Position numbers and translations under genes: made by a program
Assembly: GCF_004363655.1 (NCBI RefSeq)
Contig: NZ_SNZH01000019.1
Span: 24,001-88,000 of the forward strand
Reading direction: 5' to 3'
DNA from: Tahibacter aquaticus
Lineage (GTDB): Bacteria; Pseudomonadota; Gammaproteobacteria; Xanthomonadales; Rhodanobacteraceae
Length of the DNA stretch: 64,000 nt
In this document: positions 20,166 through 29,113 of the stretch, piece after piece
Numbering within the stretch: the stretch's first letter is position 1
How the letters are laid out: every line of letters starts with the position of its first letter
The notes under the pieces: generated by a model
The model's database searches: none
What the model saw: only the letters and a program-made list of their open reading frames with translations
What the model was told of the DNA's origin: nothing

Positions 20166-23100
20166 ATGACGATCAGCGACGCGACCATCAGCGCCATCCT
20201 CGAAAAGCTGTCGGAACTGGCGCCGCTGGTGCTGGACAGCCCTCCCCCAGCGAGTGAGCCGGCAACAGTGGGCATCGCCGTCAATACGCTGCTGGCCGAG
20301 CTGGAACGCCGCAGTGCCGGCAGCGGCCTGCGCGGCCTCGCCTATATTTTTCGCATACTGCACAAATTGCCTTTGCACTGGCCCGGTGGTACAGCCAGCG
20401 AGGACGACCGCAGCGCGTTCTATGCCTGGTCGGACGAACTGTGCAGCTATCTGGTCGGGGCGACAGCTGACGATGCCGGCAACGCCGTAATCGAAGGGCT
20501 GTGCCGCCTGCCCTGGATGCCAGCGCTGGAACCGCGTCTGGTCGAACTGGTACGCACCGCACTGCGCAGCGACGCCGGGCTGCTGCTCCAGGCCACGCCA
20601 TCGCCAATCATTCCGCTGCCAGTCGCCAGCGCCCTCGCACAGCCCGCACAACGCCAACCCGATACCAGCGTCGGCGCCGAAGCAGCGTTCGCTACGAACA
20701 CAGGGCCAGAACATTCCCGCATTATCGGCAGCGCCGACAAGGACGCCGGTCGCGATACTCGCGCCGCTGGCCAGCCCGCAGCAACGAGCACGCCAGCCGG
20801 GAACAGGGCGCTGATCGGCGGCGACGCCACCGGTGCCAGCCCTACGGCGGAGGACGTGCATATCGCGCACGACGAGCCACCTCTTGCCGCGGAATTGCGG
20901 CCTGAACACGCTGCCTTTGCCAGCAGCATCGCGTTTGGCAACGACGGTGCCAGATACGACGACTCCGCTTTTGCCCGGCGTTCGCACCCCAATGACAACG
21001 CGTTTGCAAGCGACACCATCGGCAACGACGGCGCCGGATACGACGACTCCGCTTTTGCCCGGCGTTCGCCCCCCGATGACAACGCGTTTGCAGGCAACGA
21101 CAGCGAGGCGGGCGGCGAACCGGCCTTTGCCGCGACTACACCGCCTGACGACGGAGCTTTTGCGGGCAGCGGCATGACCAGCGCCGAGCACGAGCAGCCG
21201 GCATTGGCAGCCGACATGCCTGCCGACGACAGCGCGATTTTCGTCAGCGGGCGCAACGAAGCCGGCAACGAAAGCGCTGCCACTGTATGGATCTCGCCGC
21301 AGGAACTGGGCCTCATCGGCGACGCCGTCGCTGCGCAGCTGCTTCCCGCTGTTTCCGTGGCACTGGACCTGCAGGATGCGCCAACGGCCCAGTTGCGCGA
21401 AGCACTCGAGGCCTGCACCGAACAGTTCGCCCTGCTGCAATCGGCGCTCGACGCCCTGGGCCTTGCGCCGCTGCTGCGTGCCTGCGAACACTATGCCGCC
21501 TTGCTGCAGCGCCTGCTCCAGGCCGGCCATATCGGCGCCGACGACGGCCAGGTGCTGAGCCTGTGGCCGGTACTGCTGATCGGCCACTTGCAAGACCCGC
21601 ACGATGCCGCCGCTGCACACGACCTGATTGCCCTGCTGGCCGAGCGGGAACACCTTTCCGCGGCAGATGCCGGCCAGCTCGCCGCCACACTCACGCGTGT
21701 CGCCATCGGCACCGACCCGGCCTTGCGCCAACAGCGCAAGCAGCTGGCCGAGAGCGACGACATCGCCCTGGATATCGCCGCCGACGTGTTGCCCAGCGTG
21801 CGCACCGGCATGCTGCAGGAGCTGCCCGGACGCTGTGCCGAATTCACCCAGCGCATCCACCGCTACCTGCACAGCCGCAGCGCCGAAGACCTCGATGCCG
21901 CCTGCCGCATCGCGCATACGCTCAAGGGCGACAGCAACATGGTCGGCGTGCGCGGCATAGCCAATCTCGCCCATGCGCTGGAGGAAATCCTGCTCGTGCT
22001 GGCGATACGGCCAGACCGCGCCGGCGGCGATCTCGACGACGTGCTGGTCGATGCAGCCGATGTGCTGGAAGCCATGAGCGACCGCGTACTCGGCCGCGGT
22101 CCCGAGCCCGACGGTGCCCTGGCGCTGCTGCAGCGCGTAATGGACTGCGCCAACGCGCTGCAACAAGAAGGCGAGACCGCAGTGCCGGAGGCGGCGCCGG
22201 CCGTGGCCTCTGCCGACATCGATGCCGAACCCGCGGCAGCGGCGGCGGCCGAAACCGATGCCGTGCCGACAATCACCCTGCCGATGCCGCTGCTGGACGA
22301 ACTGCTGCGCCTCAGCGGCGAAGCGGTCATCTACGCACGCCAGGTGGAAAACCGCGTCGATCGCGTCAATCGCCGCCACGGCGAAATCAGCGTGCAGGGC
22401 CAGGCGCTCGAAGCGCTGATTGCCGAACTGCAGCAACTGGTCGAAGTGCGCGGCGCCGCGCTGAATTCGCTGCGCCTGGACCTCGGCGAAGAATTCGACG
22501 CACTGGAAATGGACCGCTACAACGAACTGCATACCATCACCCTGCGCCTGGTCGAGGCCAGCGCCGATACACGCACCTCGGCCTACGAACTCAACCAGGA
22601 CGTCGTGGAACTTCGCGAACTGCTGGCCCAGCAGGACCGCGTGCAACTGGACCTGGGCGAACGCGTGCAGCGCGCCCGCACCGTGCCACTGGCCGGCCTG
22701 CTGCCACGGCTGCAGCGCGTCGTGCGCCAGACCTCGCGCCAGCTCGGCAAACCCTGCGAACTGGTCATCACCGGCGAGCACACCCTGCTCGACCAGGAAC
22801 TGCTCGACGGTCTGGCCGAGCCACTGCTGCATCTGCTGCGCAATGCCGTCGACCACGGCATCGAGGCATCCGGGCTGCGCAGCGCCGCCGGCAAGCCGGC
22901 GCAAGGCCGCATCAGCCTGGATTTCCAGCGCGATGCCGACCGCATCGTCGTGCGCTGCCGCGACGACGGCGCCGGGCTGGATCTGGACGCCATCCGCCAC
23001 AAGGCACTAGAACTCGGCCTGCTCGATCCACAGCACCGCTACACGGCGCAAGAGCTGGCGGAAATGATTTTCCACCCCGGCTTTTCCACGCGCAGCCGCG

Positions 23101-24080
23101 CCACCCTTACCTCGGGCCGCGGCATCGGCATGGACATCGTGCGCCGGCGCGCGACCGAGCTGAAAGGCAGCGTCAGCCTGCGCAGCGAGCCCGGCCGCGG
23201 TTGCGAGTTCGAGTTGCGCCTGCCGCTGAGCCAGGTCGCCGCCCAGGTGCTGCTGGCCGATTGCGCCGGCACCCGCATCGCCATCAACCTGGCAGGTATA
23301 CAACGCATGGCCGTATACGAACCGGCACAGCTGCGCGGCAGCGCCGGACGCATGCTGCTGCACCTGCCTGACGAAGCACCGCGCGCGGCGCTGCCCCTGG
23401 CCCAACTGCTTGGCTATGCCAGCGATACCGGCACCAACGGCAGCAGCCGCCATGTGTTGCTGACCGAGGACGAAAACCAGGCCGGGCTGGCCATCCTGGT
23501 CGATCAGATCAGCGACGCACGCTCAGTCATCATCAAGCGCCTGGGCCCGCATGTGGCGCTGAATCCCGGCGTGCGCGGCGCCACCATTCTCGGCGACGGT
23601 TCCGTCGCCATCGTGATCGACCTGGCCCAACTGCTGGCACGACGCAGCCAGACCGAAGCCACGGCGTTCGCCAACCCGGTGCGCGGCCCGGCGCAGCAGA
23701 TTCCCTCGGTGCTTATCGTCGACGATTCGCTCAGCGTGCGCCGTTCGCTGGAGCAGGTCATCGGCGACGCCGGTTTCCGCGTCGCCACCGCGCGCGACGG
23801 CCTGGAGGCAGTGGAACGCGTGCGCAGCCAGCGTCCCGACCTGATGGTCATCGACCTGGAAATGCCGCGCATGAACGGCCTGGAACTGACCTCCTACATC
23901 CGCAATGAAGACAGCACGCGCGGCATTCCCATCATCATGATCACCTCGCGCACTACCGAACGGCATCGCGACCTGGCGCGCGCCGCCGGCGTCGATACCA
24001 TCCTGAGTAAACCGTATTCCGAGGAAGGCCTGCTCGCGCTGATCGCCGACAAGCTCGCCCGCGGACGCCAGGCGGCGTAA
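20166..24080 (+). CDS. Hybrid chemotaxis kinase CheA-REC (ChpA/PilL-like)
   Basis: A 1304-residue kinase. The N-terminal 150 residues are helical with no functional Hpt His. A low-complexity Ala/Asp-rich linker (about 160-370) contains a 28-residue tandem repeat. One Hpt domain follows with H584 in 'AHTLKGDSNMVG'. Dimerisation and ATPase domains carry the N box 'LLHLLRNAVDHGIEA' (N893) and G boxes 'CRDDGAGLD' and 'SGRGIGMDIV'. A CheW-like domain and a C-terminal receiver (D1230 in 'MVIDLEMPRMNG') end the protein. GGGGA precedes the ATG. It should autophosphorylate under receptor control and pass phosphate to its own receiver and the two stand-alone receivers. ChpA of Pseudomonas has several Hpt domains; here I see one. 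Confidence 0.92.
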   Translation: MTISDATISAILEKLSELAPLVLDSPPPASEPATVGIAVNTLLAELERRSAGSGLRGLAYIFRILHKLPLHWPGGTASEDDRSAFYAWSDELCSYLVGATADDAGNAVIEGLCRLPWMPALEPRLVELVRTALRSDAGLLLQATPSPIIPLPVASALAQPAQRQPDTSVGAEAAFATNTGPEHSRIIGSADKDAGRDTRAAGQPAATSTPAGNRALIGGDATGASPTAEDVHIAHDEPPLAAELRPEHAAFASSIAFGNDGARYDDSAFARRSHPNDNAFASDTIGNDGAGYDDSAFARRSPPDDNAFAGNDSEAGGEPAFAATTPPDDGAFAGSGMTSAEHEQPALAADMPADDSAIFVSGRNEAGNESAATVWISPQELGLIGDAVAAQLLPAVSVALDLQDAPTAQLREALEACTEQFALLQSALDALGLAPLLRACEHYAALLQRLLQAGHIGADDGQVLSLWPVLLIGHLQDPHDAAAAHDLIALLAEREHLSAADAGQLAATLTRVAIGTDPALRQQRKQLAESDDIALDIAADVLPSVRTGMLQELPGRCAEFTQRIHRYLHSRSAEDLDAACRIAHTLKGDSNMVGVRGIANLAHALEEILLVLAIRPDRAGGDLDDVLVDAADVLEAMSDRVLGRGPEPDGALALLQRVMDCANALQQEGETAVPEAAPAVASADIDAEPAAAAAAETDAVPTITLPMPLLDELLRLSGEAVIYARQVENRVDRVNRRHGEISVQGQALEALIAELQQLVEVRGAALNSLRLDLGEEFDALEMDRYNELHTITLRLVEASADTRTSAYELNQDVVELRELLAQQDRVQLDLGERVQRARTVPLAGLLPRLQRVVRQTSRQLGKPCELVITGEHTLLDQELLDGLAEPLLHLLRNAVDHGIEASGLRSAAGKPAQGRISLDFQRDADRIVVRCRDDGAGLDLDAIRHKALELGLLDPQHRYTAQELAEMIFHPGFSTRSRATLTSGRGIGMDIVRRRATELKGSVSLRSEPGRGCEFELRLPLSQVAAQVLLADCAGTRIAINLAGIQRMAVYEPAQLRGSAGRMLLHLPDEAPRAALPLAQLLGYASDTGTNGSSRHVLLTEDENQAGLAILVDQISDARSVIIKRLGPHVALNPGVRGATILGDGSVAIVIDLAQLLARRSQTEATAFANPVRGPAQQIPSVLIVDDSLSVRRSLEQVIGDAGFRVATARDGLEAVERVRSQRPDLMVIDLEMPRMNGLELTSYIRNEDSTRGIPIIMITSRTTERHRDLARAAGVDTILSKPYSEEGLLALIADKLARGRQAA
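20937..21104 (+). repeat. 84 bp tandem repeat inside the CheA linker
   Basis: Two in-frame units of 84 bases (20937-21020 and 21021-21104) are nearly identical. Both begin GGCAACGACGG and contain GACGACTCCGCTTTTGCCCG. They encode 'YDDSAFARRS' twice, 28 residues apart. Weaker decayed copies of the 'DDxAFA' pattern follow to about 21250. Confidence 0.85.
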
Positions 24081-24097
24081 AAACGCAGAAGAAACGC

Positions 24098-24129
24098 AGG
24101 TTGGGGCCGGCCGCGAAGCGCCCCAACCT
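24098..24129. terminator. Hairpin between convergent CheA and LysR genes
   Basis: AGGTTGGGGC (24098-24107) and GCCCCAACCT (24120-24129) are perfect 10-base arms around a 12-base loop, 18 bases after the cheA stop. The arms share 'GGTAGGTTGGGG' with the larger inverted element at 35127-35334, so it may be a small repeat copy serving as a bidirectional terminator. Confidence 0.5.
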
Positions 24130-24149
24130 ACCGGCTACTGCGTGCCGGC

Positions 24150-25052
24150 TTACGCAAACGCCTGGGCGTAGACACCTTCCAGCCATTCGCCGAATGCGCG
24201 CACACGCGACGGCAGGCGCCGCGAATTGGGGCATAGCAGCGAAATCGGCCGGCTGGGCGAGGCCCAGGCCGGCAGCACACGTACCAGGCTGCCTTCCTGC
24301 AGCTGGCGCGCAACCTGGAACTGCGGCAGCTGCACGATGCCATGGCCGCGTACGGCGCAGGCGATATAGGCATCTGCATCGTCGACCGAGACGGTGCTGC
24401 GCAGACGGTATTCCTGGCGCTCGCCCGCCACCATCAGGGTGAACGGATTGACCGCGTCGCGACCACGCGCAACGTATCCGACCGCGACATGCCGAATCAG
24501 CTCGTCCGGTTGCGACGGCATGCCGCAGCGACGCACATAGCCCGGACTTGCACACAGCACGTCAGTCGATTGCGCCAGGCGCCGCTGCAACATCGCCGCA
24601 TCATTGACGCTGCCGCTGCGCACCAGGCAATCCACGCCTTCACGCACCAGATCGGCGGCGCGCGCACCGCTCTGGCCGAGTATCAGCTCGATGTTCGGAT
24701 AGCGCTGATGAAACTCGTCCAGGCGCGGCAACACGATATGAGTGGCATGTAAGCCCGGCAGGTCCGCGCGCACGATGCCGCGCGGATCTTCGGCCAGATT
24801 GGCCAGCGAGGACTCGACTTCTTCCAGTTCCGCCAACAGGCGCGCGCAGCGGTCGTAGTAGGCCTGGCCGTCCAATGTAGTGCAGACCTGACGTGTCGTG
24901 CGTTCCAGCAGCCGTGCCCCAAGGCGTGCTTCCAGTGCCTTGATCGCGTGGGTGGCGGTAGCGCGCGGTATGCCCAGCTCACCGGCTGCGCGGGTGAAGC
25001 TGCCAAGTTCGACGATGCGGGTAAATAACCGTAGGGATTCGAAGCGGTCCAC
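24150..25052 (-). CDS. LysR-family transcriptional regulator
   Basis: A 300-residue LysR regulator. The winged helix-turn-helix spans residues 1-60 ('FTRAAGELGIPRATATHAIK', then 'ALEARLGARLLERTTRQV'). The effector-binding domain follows ('DEFHQRYPNIELILGQSG'). The start is GTG at 25052, fitting the conserved N-terminus MDRFESLRLF, with AGGA about 14 bases upstream. The target is unknown. The upstream side is a 1.2 kb gap with no divergent gene, so the usual neighbour clue is missing. Confidence 0.88.
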   Translation of the reverse strand: MDRFESLRLFTRIVELGSFTRAAGELGIPRATATHAIKALEARLGARLLERTTRQVCTTLDGQAYYDRCARLLAELEEVESSLANLAEDPRGIVRADLPGLHATHIVLPRLDEFHQRYPNIELILGQSGARAADLVREGVDCLVRSGSVNDAAMLQRRLAQSTDVLCASPGYVRRCGMPSQPDELIRHVAVGYVARGRDAVNPFTLMVAGERQEYRLRSTVSVDDADAYIACAVRGHGIVQLPQFQVARQLQEGSLVRVLPAWASPSRPISLLCPNSRRLPSRVRAFGEWLEGVYAQAFA

Positions 25053-26222
25053 GCAGGTCTTGATGTCCTTTTTGCAAGCTTGGGTGATTGCCGCAGTACA
25101 TGACTACGACACCGTATGGTGGGCGCTTCATCGTCAATAATTTTTCGATCATTACCTGCGCACAGCGATTTTCCTTTCAGAAGGAAAAATCATTCAAGCA
25201 CGTGGTCTTTATTTTTAATCAACCAACGAGAGCAAAGCGATTATCACGCCATCGCCACCATCGTCGGGGTGGCGATGTCCTCGGGATGCTAGCGCGAACG
25301 CACAGACTCAAACCCTGTCCAAACGGCCAATTTTTTTAACTGTTGAGTATCTTTGAATAGATTTTCAGCAAACAGCGAACGGCCCTGGCGAATCCAGCGA
25401 CATTTGTTGTGTCAATTAGCAACAAGGCTGGCCAGTACTATTGAAGATTGACCGCATCGATTTGACGGTATGCATTGCCGCAACGAAGTTTTTTGCACTG
25501 AACACGACAGAACACTCACGAGCATCCGCATCGCTTGTCATTATTTCTCACTGCACGCCTTTTCAGCGGCGCAGACAATACTGCTCCAACCGTTCGCAAC
25601 CGGACGGTTTACGCCAGACGATGGTGCAAACACCATTCCGCGGCGTATTCCCATTTGTTAACAGTCCACCATGACGACTGTCATCCAAGGCGGCAGCGTA
25701 CGGTTCGGGCAATCGCGAAACTCACCGAGGGCGACGCGTAGTCACGGCCAGGCCAATTGGCGCCTATGTTCTGCCGAAAGCACGCGGAAAGTGCGCCCGA
25801 TGGAACGACGAGGCGCACGAAGTCATCGTGAGAAAATGCAAAAAAGCGCAGTGCGCGAACGCAACGGCGAAGCAAGCGGGCTCGGCTGGTGCCGGCGACG
25901 AATTTGGGTCGAGACCTGGGGGGCACATTGTGTTGTGCGAACAATCCACACAGGCATGATGCCGGCAAAAGCCCGCCTCAATGCCGAGCGGGGGAAGGCC
26001 GATCATTGCTATATGGCAGGCCAGAGACTGTGCCCCCTGCAAAACGTTCGTTGGAGCAGCGACCGCGACAATACCCCGGTACGGCGCTTCGCCATCGGCT
26101 CAGCCGCTGCCGCGACTCGCAGCATCCAGCAAACTGCTTGCGATCCGATCGCAATGGCTTACCGCCCGCCCCTTCAGGATGACGGCCTGACGTCCCGCCA
26201 GTCCGCCATTTGTCAGACGCTC
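25053..26222. other. Long gene-poor region, A/T-rich at its left side
   Basis: Nearly 1.2 kb between the LysR start and the stop of the delta-60-repeat protein. 25130-25560 is clearly richer in A/T than the genome average here (runs such as TTTATTTTTAATC and CAATTTTTTTAAC). One longer plus-strand frame (25671-26549) overlaps the real gene on the other strand and has no recognisable domain, so it is not called. I see no RNA gene, no transposase remnant and no clear hairpin. Confidence 0.45.
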
Positions 26223-27734
26223 TTACTCCAAGCCATCGGCGAAAATCGCGTCGAGGCGCGGCGCAAAGCGCAGTGTGGCAAATTGCATTTTTCCGGCCAC
26301 ACCGCCGGGTGCCGTTGCGCGATAGCGCACGTCGCCGGCCGCGGCAAAACGGCCGTTGCTGCCGTCGACAACATCCCACAGGCCCGAGTGCCGGCTGTCG
26401 CCGGCAGGCCGGAAAGGAAAATCGTCGGCGAAATCGGCCAGGCCGGAAGCCCTGTCGACCACACCGAAATACGCATCGACATTCAGCTCCCCGCCGATGA
26501 ATATCGAGGCGCGATTGGTCTGTCCGACCAGCGCCAGCTTGGTACCTGACAGGGCCAGCGCATGTGCATAGCGATCCGGCGTGCCATTGAAGCAGGCCGT
26601 GCCTGGTGCCACATAGCTGTCGCCGAAGCGCACGGCGCCAAAGCCGCCGGGGCCGAAGGTGGTGTCCTTGCTGCCGTCGGCACGAAACTTGGCGATGCCG
26701 ACGCCGTCGCCGCAACGCACAGCCACATCGCCGGCAACATAGATTTCGTCGTTATTGCCCAGTATGCCGCCACTCGCGACGATGGCACGGCCGCCGTCGT
26801 TGAGCGTATCGCCAGCAATGTTGAAACCGAAAGTGGCTGCACCGTCGCCGCCGAAGCTGGCCACTGGCACGCCGTTGGCGTCCACGCGCAAGGCCAGGAA
26901 ATCCCAGTTGTCGAAAGCGAAGGCCGAGCCCCCCAGATAGATGCGCGGCACACTGCCGCTGCGTCCGCCAAGGGCTATACCGGCAATATCGCAACGACGC
27001 GGACTGCCGCAGCGGTTGCCCGGATTCGGATAAACCAGATTCGTCACCGGCGCCAGGCCTGCGTCGTCGCCGACGGTATAACGTGCAAAGGCCGGCAGGC
27101 CCTGGCCGTTCTCCAGCGAGGTACCGCCGAACACCAGCGATACCGTTTCCGGAAACTGCAGGTTGCCGTAAACAGCGATGCCAGCGCCGAATACTTCACG
27201 CGCAGCGGTACTGCTGTCGCTCATCACCGCCGTGCTGCCAAGGTAGGCGCCGTCGGCGCCGAACACGTAAATGTCGACCGCATGGCCGGCGAAGAAAGTC
27301 TGAAACGGCGGCTGCGTCGTCATCGTATAGCGCAGCGTTTCGACCAGCACGAACAGCCGGTCACCGAAGCGCACGATATCCTTGACGTCTTCCACCGGCC
27401 GCGGAAACACGGATGACGGATCGAACACCAGGTACTGGTTGCCGTTCGCTCCGTTGCTGCCCGGATTGCTCCAGGCCTGGCGTACGCCCGCTTCGTCGTA
27501 GCGCACCAGTCCCAGCACGTCGCGGCCGGCCTTTGGCACTACGCCGGCGACGACGAGTTCACCCGTATCTAGCCGCAGCATTTTCCTGGCGCGATAGCTC
27601 AGCTGGGCCGAGCCGGCAAACGCGTCCACATACCAGTTGCCGCCATTGAATACGGGATCGAGACCGTAGTCGTTCTGCGCCCCCAACGGGCGCGGCAACA
27701 GCGCAAGCGCAGCGATAAGAAGAATCCTGACCAT
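26223..27734 (-). CDS. Secreted delta-60-repeat beta-propeller-like protein
   Basis: A 503-residue protein with a signal peptide (MVRILLIAALALLPRPLGAQ). It shows repeated strands of the delta-60 type: 'DTTFGPGGFGAVRFG' and 'DANGVPVASFGGDGAATF', each followed by a 'valsGtklalvGqt'-like unit such as 'LALSGTKLALVGQTN'. Such repeats form extracellular propeller-like scaffolds. Cysteines near the centre ('GNRCGSPRRCD') may form a disulfide. The tail ends 'LDAIFADGLE'. GGAG stands 7 bases before the ATG at 27734. No enzymatic motif is visible. Confidence 0.75.
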   Translation of the reverse strand: MVRILLIAALALLPRPLGAQNDYGLDPVFNGGNWYVDAFAGSAQLSYRARKMLRLDTGELVVAGVVPKAGRDVLGLVRYDEAGVRQAWSNPGSNGANGNQYLVFDPSSVFPRPVEDVKDIVRFGDRLFVLVETLRYTMTTQPPFQTFFAGHAVDIYVFGADGAYLGSTAVMSDSSTAAREVFGAGIAVYGNLQFPETVSLVFGGTSLENGQGLPAFARYTVGDDAGLAPVTNLVYPNPGNRCGSPRRCDIAGIALGGRSGSVPRIYLGGSAFAFDNWDFLALRVDANGVPVASFGGDGAATFGFNIAGDTLNDGGRAIVASGGILGNNDEIYVAGDVAVRCGDGVGIAKFRADGSKDTTFGPGGFGAVRFGDSYVAPGTACFNGTPDRYAHALALSGTKLALVGQTNRASIFIGGELNVDAYFGVVDRASGLADFADDFPFRPAGDSRHSGLWDVVDGSNGRFAAAGDVRYRATAPGGVAGKMQFATLRFAPRLDAIFADGLE

Positions 27735-27903
27735 GCAACCACTCCTGCCTCGTTTCGTTTCCAACCCCTGCGGGGCGAGGTACGCGAAACGACAGCGAAG
27801 TGGGACACACGATGGAGGCAATGCCGCAGGCCGCGGCCGTGAACAGCGCCTGCGCCGGCATTCGCCCGCGGCGCCACCGCAGACGCGGCGGCGCCCAGCA
27901 CGA

Positions 27904-28257
27904 TCAGAACTTCACGATTTCCTTGAAGCCGCCATAGAACATGCGCTTGCCGTCGAAGGGCATGCTGTTCGGGTCCATCTTCAGGCGCGGATCGGCCATG
28001 ACGGCCTTGTTGATGCGATCGCGGTCGCGGCGCGACTTGTAGACGATCCAGGAAAACACCACGATCTCGCCTTCCTTCAGCTTTACCGCCTGGGGAAACG
28101 AGGTCGACTTGCCCGGCTTGACATCGTCCGCCGCGCATTCGGTATAGGCCAGCGCGCCATGCTCCATCCAGATCTTGCCCGCCCGGCGCGACAATTTGCG
28201 GTATTCGCCCAATTTGTCTTTCGGTACCGGCACGACATATCCGTCCACGTAGCTCAT
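27904..28257 (-). CDS. DUF1428 family protein (YbaA-like)
   Basis: A 117-residue cytosolic protein. It begins 'MSYVDGYVVPVPKDKLGEYR' and contains 'GALAYTECAADDV' and 'MPFDGKRMFYGGFKEIV', the conserved blocks of DUF1428, a ferredoxin-like (dimeric alpha-beta barrel type) family of unknown function. GGAGG lies 6 bases before the ATG at 28257. It is preceded by azoR on the same strand, 137 bases away, with a G/C hairpin between them. Confidence 0.88.
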   Translation of the reverse strand: MSYVDGYVVPVPKDKLGEYRKLSRRAGKIWMEHGALAYTECAADDVKPGKSTSFPQAVKLKEGEIVVFSWIVYKSRRDRDRINKAVMADPRLKMDPNSMPFDGKRMFYGGFKEIVKF

Positions 28258-28362
28258 GTGTCCTCCAAGGTGGTTGCGTCGCGCAGATGCGCCCACCGTA
28301 GATACGCGCATGCCTGGCTTCATGCAAGCGGACACGGGCCTAACTTGTACACAAGCGCAAAG

Positions 28363-28382
28363 CGCCGCCGCACGAGGCGGCG
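28363..28382 (-). terminator. Weak G/C hairpin after azoR
   Basis: CGCCGCC and GGCGGCG form a 7-base stem around a 6-base loop, 13 bases beyond the azoR stop on the minus strand. Only a short CTTT follows, so this is a weak candidate. Confidence 0.35.
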
Positions 28383-28394
28383 GCGTCCGACCTG

Positions 28395-29003
28395 TCAGGC
28401 CGCCTTGGCCACGCCGTGCTGCGCGATGCGCGCATGTGCCGCCGCCAGCGACGCCGCACGCTGCTCGGTGCCGATGCCGATACCTTCGGCGCGGATGAAT
28501 TCGATCTCGGTCACGCCGAGGAAACTGAACACTTGGCGCAGATAGGCTTCCTGGAAATCCGCCGCCTGCATGGCGCCATCCGCATAGAAACCGCCGCGGC
28601 CCGACAGCACGATCACGCGCTTGCCACCGGCCAGTCCCTGCGGGCCTTCGGCGGTGTAGCGGAAGGTACGCCCTGCTACCGCGATGCGATCGACCCAGGC
28701 CTTGAGCTGGCTGGGAATACCGAAGTTGTACATGGGCGCGCCAACCACGACGACGTCGGCGGCGAGGAATTCCTGCAGTAGCGCTTCGTTACGCTCGACC
28801 TCGGCGCGCACGTCCGGCGCCAGGCTGTCGACGGCCTCGCGCGGTAGCGGCGTCCAGTGCGGCAGCGCCTCGCTGGCCAGGTCGCGGTACTTCACGTCCA
28901 ACCCGGGCACGGCCTGGCGCCACTGCGCCACGACGGCTGCACCGAGTTCGCGGGTCACCGAATAAGCACCTAGCGGGCTGGAATCGAGCTGCAGCAGTTT
29001 CAT
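28395..29003 (-). CDS. azoR: FMN-dependent NADH-azoreductase
   Basis: A 202-residue flavodoxin-like quinone/azo reductase. The FMN phosphate loop is 'LDSSPLGAYSVTREL' (residues about 6-20). FMN isoalloxazine contacts are 'PMYNFGIPSQLKAWVDRI' and 'SGRGGFYADG'. The enzyme reduces quinones and azo dyes by two-electron transfer from NADH. AAGGAG precedes the ATG. It is divergent from a LysR gene with only 110 bases between the starts, the classic layout of a LysR regulator controlling its neighbour. Confidence 0.93.
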   Translation of the reverse strand: MKLLQLDSSPLGAYSVTRELGAAVVAQWRQAVPGLDVKYRDLASEALPHWTPLPREAVDSLAPDVRAEVERNEALLQEFLAADVVVVGAPMYNFGIPSQLKAWVDRIAVAGRTFRYTAEGPQGLAGGKRVIVLSGRGGFYADGAMQAADFQEAYLRQVFSFLGVTEIEFIRAEGIGIGTEQRAASLAAAHARIAQHGVAKAA

Positions 29004-29113
29004 GGAAATCTCCTTCAAACGGCGATTTGCCGGCGCCAGAGATACTATGGATAGCACCAATCGAGCAGTAGTCATCTAGAATCGGACGCATCGTCCCACC
29101 AACAGAACGACAT
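29004..29113. promoter_or_regulatory. azoR/lysR divergent promoter region
   Basis: This 110 bp region separates the two starts. It holds the inverted motif CTAT-GG-ATAG (29045-29054) and a -10-like TAGAAT (about 29077) for the lysR direction. A LysR dimer site is expected here from family knowledge. The precise operator is an inference. Confidence 0.4.

Noticed and set aside
25671-26549. 292-codon plus-strand frame in the gap after LysR
   Set aside because: It overlaps the 3' end of the delta-60-repeat gene, has no ribosome binding site or domain, and its composition shows no coding bias.
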